Positions 1 to 5,412 of a stretch of 13,791 nt of DNA are shown in pieces (position 1 is the first letter of the stretch; each line of letters starts with the position of its first letter). Origin of the DNA: an uncultured Acetatifactor sp. (GTDB taxonomy: Bacteria; Bacillota; Clostridia; Lachnospirales; Lachnospiraceae); NCBI GenBank assembly GCA_910586775.1, contig CAJUJN010000102.1:1-13791 (forward strand), given 5' to 3'. A program made the position numbers and the translations under genes. The notes under the pieces are model-generated. The model ran no database searches, was not told where the DNA came from, and saw only the letters and a program-made list of their open reading frames with translations.

Positions 1-55
1 GTAAAACGGCTGTGAATAGTAACGTCATGCCAGTAAAACGGCTGTGAATAGTAAC
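1..55. repeat. two copies of a 23-bp direct repeat, 9-bp spacer
   Basis: Positions 1-23 and 33-55 are identical over 23 bp (starting GTAAAACGGCTG and ending AATAGTAAC), separated by 9 bp, giving a 32-bp period. The first copy touches the window edge, so the array may continue to the left. The spacer is too short for a CRISPR array. It lies downstream of the minus-strand Uma2 gene. The function is unknown; a dispersed intergenic repeat is the simplest reading. Confidence 0.8.
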
Positions 56-113
56 ACAGAAACCGGAATCCGGACGACTCAGGTCAGACTAATATTGCAG
101 CGAAATATAAAGG

Positions 114-668
114 TTATCTTAGATATTCCAATAACTGAGAAAAATCTATTTCGAAATCTTCGTATATTCCGGGTTTTATGATATCATAGAAGCCATAAGT
201 CAACGGCGCGTCCGGATTCTGCAAAAAGTGGACACTGATCATCTTCTTGTGGTAATCCACGATCCAGTATTCCCGGACGCCGGCTTCCCTGTATACCGGG
301 AGCTTAAGCCGGTAGTCCATCCGGCGGCTGGAGGGTGACACTATCTCAATCACCCAGTCGGGGGCACCATGGCATCCCTTCTGGTCAAGCTTGTCTTTGT
401 CACATATGACAGAAATGTCAGGTTCGAAGAAATTGTGTTCATCCTTTTTGATATACACCCCGAAAGGGGCAGGAACGACTCTGCAGTTTCCCTTATGTGC
501 CCTTATGTAGTTGAAAATCTCCCCACTGAGCCATACCAGAATATTCTGATGGTCCAGTGTCGGCGATGCCATCAGATACATTTTGCCGTCAATCAGTTCG
601 GCACGTTCGCCTTCAGGCAGCGCCTCAATGTCCGCTACTGTATAGCGGTGTTCTTTTCGTGGTGTCAT
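114..668 (-). CDS. Uma2 family (DUF820) restriction-endonuclease-like protein
   Basis: 184 aa, normal length for Uma2 (DUF820) proteins, which have a PD-(D/E)XK nuclease fold but mostly unknown biological roles. Visible motifs are ELIDGKMYLMASP (from residue 24), EPDISVICD (D84), GAPDWVIEIVSPSS (E108), a lysine at 122 and GVREYWIVD (from 130). E24, D84 and E108 with the downstream lysine fit the usual acidic metal-binding set, so the active site looks intact. The start at 668 has an AAAAAGGAGA ribosome site at 678-687. It stands alone, driven by a strong promoter at 865-893 that implies a leader of about 190 nt. No toxin-antitoxin or restriction partner is adjacent. The family call is secure; the substrate is not known. 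Confidence 0.93.
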   Translation of the reverse strand: MTPRKEHRYTVADIEALPEGERAELIDGKMYLMASPTLDHQNILVWLSGEIFNYIRAHKGNCRVVPAPFGVYIKKDEHNFFEPDISVICDKDKLDQKGCHGAPDWVIEIVSPSSRRMDYRLKLPVYREAGVREYWIVDYHKKMISVHFLQNPDAPLTYGFYDIIKPGIYEDFEIDFSQLLEYLR

Positions 669-864
669 AACGAAAAATCTCCTTTTTGCAGTTTCTCTTT
701 TTCATGCAGGTTCCATAGAATTCTCCTTTTCCGGCAGAGAAAACTGTGGATAGCGTCCTCTGCCTTTTCAATTTTTTAACATGAGTAAAATGGCGAAATT
801 TGCCATGGCAGAGAATGCCCGAATGTGCAACGCGCACTTAATGTCGATTACCCTTGATGCAATC

Positions 865-893
865 ATTATATACAGATACAGAGCAAAAGTCAA
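865..893 (-). promoter_or_regulatory. sigma-A type promoter for the Uma2 gene
   Basis: On the minus strand TTGACT (888-893), a 17-bp spacer and TATAAT (865-870), matching the consensus at 11 of 12 positions. The predicted start of transcription is near 858, giving a leader of about 190 nt before the ATG at 668. Confidence 0.85.
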
Positions 894-1050
894 TAAATAA
901 TTTCAATTATATGAAACGTAAATACAAATGAGGTCTGAATACGGCACGGGGATAAGAATGCCTCAGCAAAACCAGGGTTATTCCTCCTGCTTTATTTGTA
1001 GAAAACGGGGCTCAGAGACACAGGAATGGAAAACAGCCGGAATAAATGCA

Positions 1051-1079
1051 TTGACAATGCCTCACGTTTCGAGTACCAT
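1051..1079 (+). promoter_or_regulatory. promoter for the 114-aa gene and probably its downstream operon
   Basis: TTGACA at 1051-1056, a 17-bp spacer and TACCAT at 1074-1079 (perfect -35, four of six at -10). The predicted transcript start near 1086 leaves a leader of about 67 nt. No other good promoter is seen before 1585, so this may serve 1153-3374. Confidence 0.65.
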
Positions 1080-1152
1080 TTGATTAGAAACCGTACGGAA
1101 CAATAACTGTTGCCGAGTTTCTGCAGATAGTGGAACGCAAACAAGGAGGCAT

Positions 1153-1497
1153 ATGAAACTTAATACTTCAAAGATAACCGTCCCCGGCCTGTGGGATGAG
1201 ATACGGGCACACGAGGGCAAACAATTTCTGACGAAAAAGGGACTTCCCTTTACTTACACCATCAAAGGCGGAGAACTGTTCACTGACAGGCGGGAACGCT
1301 CCATCACCAGAAGCACTTTTGAGAAAGCCTACGAAAAACTGATTCAGGACCAGACAGGGGATGGCGCCCCGAAAAAAATCGTGGGGCCCAAGACCCTGAA
1401 TGTCTATGGCGCGCCCTATGTATGGGCTGTTTTCATGGGAATCGGGCTCATTGAGGAGCAGGTTTACATTCAGCAGGAAATGGATATGCAGCCATAG
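1153..1497 (+). CDS. hypothetical protein, 114 aa
   Basis: A real gene: AAGGAGG at 1143-1149 sits 3 nt before the ATG and a good promoter lies at 1051-1079. The protein is small, basic in its N-terminal two thirds and without signal peptide or membrane segment. Recognisable blocks are GLPFTYTIKGGELF (31-44), RSITRSTFEKAYEKL (49-63) and KTLNVYGAPYVWAVFMGIGLI (about 80-100). I have the impression that small Clostridia proteins with the same blocks exist without assigned function, but I cannot verify this. The RSITRSTFEKAY segment could form a helix suited to nucleic-acid contact; that is only a guess. It precedes the isomerase/epimerase gene by 87 bp and may be co-transcribed with it. Confidence 0.8.
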   Translation: MKLNTSKITVPGLWDEIRAHEGKQFLTKKGLPFTYTIKGGELFTDRRERSITRSTFEKAYEKLIQDQTGDGAPKKIVGPKTLNVYGAPYVWAVFMGIGLIEEQVYIQQEMDMQP

Positions 1498-1549
1498 GGG
1501 CAGCAGGCTCCGGGCAGCGCACCGGCCCTGGCAGCTGCAATACTACAAA

Positions 1550-1567
1550 TATGACATAAATGTCATA
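1550..1567. promoter_or_regulatory. 18-bp perfect palindrome before the isomerase/epimerase gene
   Basis: TATGACAT-AA-ATGTCATA is an inverted repeat with 8-bp arms and a 2-bp centre, lying 4 bp before the AAGGAGG ribosome site (1572-1578) of the gene at 1585. Its size and position suit an operator for a dimeric repressor, or a short hairpin near the ribosome site. No second copy was noticed in the window. Confidence 0.5.
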
Positions 1568-1584
1568 AAACAAGGAGGTAGTTT

Positions 1585-2433
1585 ATGAAAATCGGTACAT
1601 GTGTCACTTTTTCATCCCCGGAGGTATTGAAGGAAAAGTTTGCCGCATTGCGGGAGAACGGCTTCAGCTCCTGTCAGCTGATGGCCTGGGAGCCTGCTCT
1701 CTGGACGGAGGAAAATGCTGTCGGGACGAAGGCACTGATGCAGGAGTACGGCATTGAGGTATCCACATTCTGGTGCGGCTGGGAAGGGCCTAAGGTCTGG
1801 AATTTCTATGACGGCCAGCTCACTCTGGGACTGGTGCCGCCGGAGTATCGGGCAGGGCGGGTCAAAAACCTTTGTGACGGGGCAGATTTTGCCCGTCTGC
1901 TGGGGGTTACGGACGTGGCTACCCATATGGGCTTTATACCTGAAAATCCTTACGATCCCAATTTTGCCGGCTTCTGCGTGGCCGTGCGCACGGTTGCGGA
2001 GCATTTGAAGGAAAACGGGCAGTATCTTCTGTTTGAAACCGGACAGGAGACCCCGGTGACAATGCTGCGCTGCTTTGAGCAGGTGGGCTGCGATAATCTG
2101 GGGATAAACCTGGACACGGCTAATCTGATTCTGTACGGGAAAGCAAATCCTGTGGACGCCCTGGATGTGTTTGGGCGTTATGTGCGGAATCTGCATGCCA
2201 AGGACGGCCTGTATCCTGTCAATGGGCGAGAGCTGGGGACGGAGGCAAAGATCGGAGAGGGAAAAGTGGATTTCAGAGCTCTTTTTACCCGGCTGCATGA
2301 ACTGGGATATGACTCCCATGTAACCATCGAAAGAGAGATCAGCGGCGAGCAGCAGTTAAAGGATATTCTGGATGCAAGAGTGTATCTGGAGCAGATTATT
2401 TCGGAGATATACGGAGGGAAGCAGGCATGCTGA
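1585..2433 (+). CDS. sugar phosphate isomerase/epimerase family TIM-barrel protein
   Basis: 282 aa, the normal length for the xylose-isomerase-like TIM barrel (AP endonuclease 2 superfamily). The usual four metal ligands are visible: E151 in LLFETGQE, D177 in INLDTAN, H204 in RNLHAKDG and E249 in VTIERE, with H114 in THMGF as a further conserved residue. It should be a cytosolic, divalent-metal-dependent enzyme acting on a ketose, keto-glycoside or sugar phosphate. The start at 1585 is set by AAGGAGG at 1572-1578. Its stop overlaps the start of the Gfo/Idh gene by 7 bp (ATGCTGA), implying translational coupling. Members of this family paired with Gfo/Idh oxidoreductases act in inositol and rare-sugar catabolism and in C-glycoside cleavage. 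The exact substrate is not readable. Confidence 0.92.
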   Translation: MKIGTCVTFSSPEVLKEKFAALRENGFSSCQLMAWEPALWTEENAVGTKALMQEYGIEVSTFWCGWEGPKVWNFYDGQLTLGLVPPEYRAGRVKNLCDGADFARLLGVTDVATHMGFIPENPYDPNFAGFCVAVRTVAEHLKENGQYLLFETGQETPVTMLRCFEQVGCDNLGINLDTANLILYGKANPVDALDVFGRYVRNLHAKDGLYPVNGRELGTEAKIGEGKVDFRALFTRLHELGYDSHVTIEREISGEQQLKDILDARVYLEQIISEIYGGKQAC

Positions 2434-3374
2434 AAGTAGGAATGGTAGGAGTCGGCGGAATCAGCGGAGCGCATATCCCGGCCTGGGAAGCCACGGAGGA
2501 GACACAGCTGACAGCGCTCTGCGATATTCGGCCGGAGCGGCTGGAACAGCATACGGACAAGCATTTGTATACGGATTTTGAAGAAATGTTAGACGGGGAA
2601 CAGTTGGATATTCTGGATATCTGCCTGCCGACCTATCTGCATGCGGACTATGCCGTCCGCGCCATGGAGCGGGGGATTCACGTCATCTGCGAGAAGCCCA
2701 TATCCCTGAAAGGGGAAGATGTGGAGCGTGTCTATGATGCCGCCCGCAGGAACGGGGTAAAGTTCATGGTGGCTCAGGTGCTGCGCTTCTGGCCGGAGTA
2801 TATGCTGCTGAAGGAGCTGTATGATTCGGGAAAATACGGGAAACTGCTGTCCGGTTCCATGAGCCGCCTGGGCGGAATCCCGAAGTGGAGCTGGGACAAT
2901 TGGATGAAGGATGAAAAACGAAGCGGTCTGGTGCCCTATGATCTGCATATCCATGACCTGGATTTCCTTGTGTATGCGTTCGGCGCACCCTCGGGCTCGC
3001 AGCTTCACCGGGTAAAGCGTCCCGATCAGGATTACATGAGTGTAGTATATGAATTTCCGGGCTTTTTCGTTAACACGGAGGCGTCCTGGTTTGCGGCGCC
3101 GCTGCCGTTTACGGCCAGTTTCCGGTTCCAGTTTGAGAAAGCCATTCTCGCCTATGAGAAGGAACAGTGCATGCTGTACGTGGAAGACGGAACGGTCACG
3201 GACCTCACGGAAGCGGCGGAAGGCGACACCGGCGGGATCAATCTACCGAAGAGTGATGCCTATGCCGCCGAAATCCGCTATTTTACGGATTGTGTCTTGG
3301 AGAACCGTTTTCCGGATCGGGTAAAGCCGGAGGAATTGTCGCAGGTTATCCAAATCTTAAACAATCTGCGGTAA
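2427..3374 (+). CDS. Gfo/Idh/MocA family NAD(P)-dependent oxidoreductase
   Basis: 315 aa, slightly short but complete for the family. The N-terminal Rossmann fold shows VGMVGVGGISGAH (residues 4-16, glycine-rich nucleotide loop), then LDICLPTYLHADY (63-75) and the hallmark HVICEKPISL (85-94) with catalytic-type K90. The C-terminal alpha/beta domain carries GLVPYDLHIHDLDFL (167-181), with H174 or H176 and D177 in the usual position for substrate binding. Such enzymes oxidise or reduce a sugar, polyol or glycoside hydroxyl using bound or free NAD(P). The gene overlaps the preceding isomerase/epimerase gene by 7 bp; the pair is likely to act in sequence. The stop at 3374 is followed by the hairpin-bearing element at 3427-3514. 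Confidence 0.94.
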   Translation: MLKVGMVGVGGISGAHIPAWEATEETQLTALCDIRPERLEQHTDKHLYTDFEEMLDGEQLDILDICLPTYLHADYAVRAMERGIHVICEKPISLKGEDVERVYDAARRNGVKFMVAQVLRFWPEYMLLKELYDSGKYGKLLSGSMSRLGGIPKWSWDNWMKDEKRSGLVPYDLHIHDLDFLVYAFGAPSGSQLHRVKRPDQDYMSVVYEFPGFFVNTEASWFAAPLPFTASFRFQFEKAILAYEKEQCMLYVEDGTVTDLTEAAEGDTGGINLPKSDAYAAEIRYFTDCVLENRFPDRVKPEELSQVIQILNNLR

Positions 3375-3426
3375 GGCATTTCCGGTTCCCGCAGCATGTG
3401 TTTTGAAGCCGAAACTAAGCGAAACT

Positions 3427-3514
3427 GGGGCGAATATTGGGCGAATACCCCCGCTGCTTGCAGCGTTCGGAAAGAAGAAGCCAGGAGCGGATACCCCGTA
3501 GCTTGCTACGGGGT
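3427..3514. repeat. repetitive hairpin element between convergent genes
   Basis: Two related perfect hairpins: CGCTGC-TT-GCAGCG (3452-3465) and ACCCCGTAGC-TT-GCTACGGGGT (3493-3514, 10-bp stem). Both are preceded by a GCG(A/G)ATACCCC block and share the GCTTGC core, so they look like diverged copies of one unit. Upstream, GGGCGAATATT/GGGCGAATACC is a further direct repeat (about 3428-3450). The second hairpin begins 3 bp past the stop of the minus-strand isomerase gene. It could end transcription from both sides, although no long T-run follows. A dispersed palindromic intergenic repeat is the alternative. Confidence 0.7.
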
Positions 3515-3517
3515 GGT

Positions 3518-5260
3518 TCATTTGCGTACACAGGCGATGACGGCACGGATGAGCCTGCCGTCTGTGGAGCAGAGGTGGTAGGGGCCTGCCGCCTCGGGCA
3601 CGATGCAGGTCTCGGCATAGTGCAGCTCAAATGGCCGGAAATGGCCGGTTTCGCTGGTCAGCATAGCGATTTCTCCCTCAACCAGATTGATGACATGGAC
3701 ACTGCCGTTGCGGCGGACCGGAATATCGCTTTCCGTGCTGATGCGGAAGGTGTCCAGAAATTCTCTCTCATGAAGCCCGGTGCGTTCCACTGTGCCGTTT
3801 TTATCCCGGTGCACAATTGTGACCTTGTTGACCAGGTTTTCCTTCACCCATTCCGTGTTGCGGTCCCACTGAATGTTGGCGGCGCCGTGACTTATATGGA
3901 TGGGTCTCGGCCGGCCGTCCAGGTCCAGGCGGCCCCAGTCCCACAGCTTGAAAGTAAAAATGTAGGGGGTGGCGCTGATTTCCAGCACCATGGTGTCGGC
4001 GCCGGAGCAGTGTACCGTACCGGCGGGAATCAGCACATGGTCATGCTTTTTCACGGGAATCCGGTTGACGAAATCTTCTGCGGGGAAGGGCCTGCCGCCC
4101 GCCTGGGCCTCCTCCAGAGCCTGCACAAAGGCCTCCGGGTCAGCGCCTGTTTTGACGCCCAGATAGACACAGGGGGCGTCTCCCCGGGTATCCAGAAGAT
4201 AATAGCTTTCGTCCTGGGTATAATGCATATTGAAATTCTGCTGTATGTATTCGGTCAGAGGATGCACCTGTAAGGACAGATTCTGGCCGTTCATGGTGTC
4301 CAGCATATCGAAACGGATGGGGAACTCGGCGCCGAAGCGGCCATGTACCCTGTCTCCCAACAGCTGTTGGGGATGGGTGTGAACCAGGTTAAGCGCGGGG
4401 GTCTGGATGGGGCGTCCGGCGCCGAAGTCCAGAAGGAGGCTGTTTTCCTCCGGGACGCCGTCAAAGCTCCAGACATAGTTGGAGCCGTTTTCGGGCAGAT
4501 TGAAATTCGTTTTCATCCAGTTTCCGCCCCACACGCCCGGGTCGAAGTAGGGGACCATGCGGAAAGGCTGTTCTACGGTCTGAGCCAGGGCGGCACGGTA
4601 AGCTTCTCCGGAAACCATGGCTGTCTCATGTTCTGCAGTCATATCCAGATAGAAATCCATCCTGGGCAACAGTCTGTCCTTAATGCGGTCTGCCCATCGC
4701 CATTCGGCGAAATATCCTCTTTTGTATTTTTCGTTTTTGGGGAGGTTTGTCTTTGCGGTTCTCCAGTTGGAAAGACCTTTCCGGTAGCGCAGCTGGATTT
4801 CCCAGCGTGTGATGTCCGCCAGCGCCACAATATCGCCTTCGTATACCAGTGATGCACCTACGCCGTATACCAGCACGATGCCGGATTTTACGGTGTCTAT
4901 TTTGCTTTTGGCCGCTGCCAGGTTTTCTTCGGGGAAAAATTCCTCCAGACGTCTTGTGGTCATAATGCCGAAGACAGGGTCGTCCGTCAGGTCGCGCTGG
5001 ATTTGGGCGTCGATTTCTACCGGGGGCAGCGCCAGCTCATCGCTGCGGATGACTGCAGCCGGTTCCAACGGAGCGAGCAGTTCCAACAGTTCGTTCTGGT
5101 TCACACCGGGATAACATTCCACGATGATGACAGTGCGGCTTCTATTCTGACACGAGTGTCGGAATTGCTGCAGAATGGCAGGTTTGTCTGCGGCGACAGA
5201 GTTTTCGTGACCGGTGATTCTGATTGCGGGAAAACGACGAAACGGGTATGTATTGTGCAT
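3518..5260 (-). CDS. class I mannose-6-phosphate isomerase with N-terminal kinase-like domain
   Basis: The start is placed at 5260 rather than 5335, because AGGAGG (5268-5273) lies 7 nt upstream; this gives 580 aa. The C-terminal half (about 235-580) is a type I phosphomannose isomerase cupin that interconverts mannose-6-P and fructose-6-P with a bound metal. It shows AEFPIRFDMLDTMNGQNLSL then QVHP (331-334), QDESYYLLDT (E351), HVLIPAGTVHCSG (H417) and KLWDWGRLDLDGRPRPIHI; Q331, H333, E351 and H417 match the metal ligands. The N-terminal part (about 40-225) resembles a P-loop kinase in layout, but the Walker A position reads VECYPGVNQNELL (47-59) with no GK[ST]. It is therefore probably inactive or repurposed. 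Class I isomerases without this extension are about 300-400 aa. It lies 152 bp downstream of the putative hydrolase gene. Confidence 0.9.
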   Translation of the reverse strand: MHNTYPFRRFPAIRITGHENSVAADKPAILQQFRHSCQNRSRTVIIVECYPGVNQNELLELLAPLEPAAVIRSDELALPPVEIDAQIQRDLTDDPVFGIMTTRRLEEFFPEENLAAAKSKIDTVKSGIVLVYGVGASLVYEGDIVALADITRWEIQLRYRKGLSNWRTAKTNLPKNEKYKRGYFAEWRWADRIKDRLLPRMDFYLDMTAEHETAMVSGEAYRAALAQTVEQPFRMVPYFDPGVWGGNWMKTNFNLPENGSNYVWSFDGVPEENSLLLDFGAGRPIQTPALNLVHTHPQQLLGDRVHGRFGAEFPIRFDMLDTMNGQNLSLQVHPLTEYIQQNFNMHYTQDESYYLLDTRGDAPCVYLGVKTGADPEAFVQALEEAQAGGRPFPAEDFVNRIPVKKHDHVLIPAGTVHCSGADTMVLEISATPYIFTFKLWDWGRLDLDGRPRPIHISHGAANIQWDRNTEWVKENLVNKVTIVHRDKNGTVERTGLHEREFLDTFRISTESDIPVRRNGSVHVINLVEGEIAMLTSETGHFRPFELHYAETCIVPEAAGPYHLCSTDGRLIRAVIACVRK

Positions 5261-5267
5261 AAGATTG

Positions 5268-5273
5268 CCTCCT
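5268..5273 (-). promoter_or_regulatory. ribosome binding site deciding the isomerase start
   Basis: AGGAGG on the minus strand, 7 nt before the ATG at 5260. The longer in-frame ATG at 5335 has no such site and would add 25 unconserved-looking residues, so 5260 is chosen. Confidence 0.85.
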
Positions 5274-5412
5274 GATTTATTACGCGAAATGTCTTCAAGC
5301 TGGACTCTGCTTTCCTGCAGCGGGCTGTCAGGCATCCCTTCCGGCTTCGGGGGGGCTGTTTACAGCAGGGCTGCAGGGAAGCTGCAATGATAAAACGTAT
5401 GATTGCTATGAA

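Larger units (their letters stand above)
669..1152. other. divergent intergenic region between Uma2 gene and 114-aa gene
   Basis: About 480 bp with no convincing gene. It contains the two opposed promoters listed separately (865-893 minus, 1051-1079 plus). Reading toward the Uma2 gene, an AAAAGGAG at about 722-729 precedes a four-codon ORF (Met-Glu-Pro-Ala-stop, about 701-715), which could be a tiny leader peptide or chance. The stretch between the two promoters (about 894-1050) shows nothing I can name. Confidence 0.6.

Noticed and set aside
1..55. CRISPR array
   Set aside because: Only two repeats with a 9-bp spacer and no cas genes in the window.
625..837. 70-codon open frame on the minus strand upstream of and overlapping the Uma2 start
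   Set aside because: It has no ribosome site at its start, low-complexity composition and overlaps a well-supported gene; treated as leader sequence.
1612..2319. Long minus-strand open frame opposite the isomerase/epimerase gene
   Set aside because: Antisense shadow of a gene with intact catalytic motifs; the translation shows no recognisable domain.
3437..4273. Long plus-strand open frame opposite the phosphomannose isomerase gene
   Set aside because: TTG start, no ribosome site, glycine-rich composition expected of an antisense shadow.
5261..5335. 25-residue N-terminal extension of the phosphomannose isomerase
   Set aside because: The AGGAGG at 5268-5273 supports the internal ATG at 5260, and the extension has no ribosome site.
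5336..5412. Terminator or separate promoter between the putative hydrolase and isomerase genes
   Set aside because: Short inverted pieces (CCTGCAG/CTGCAGG, GCTGT/ACAGC) are present but there is no T-tract and no -35/-10 pair; co-transcription is simpler.
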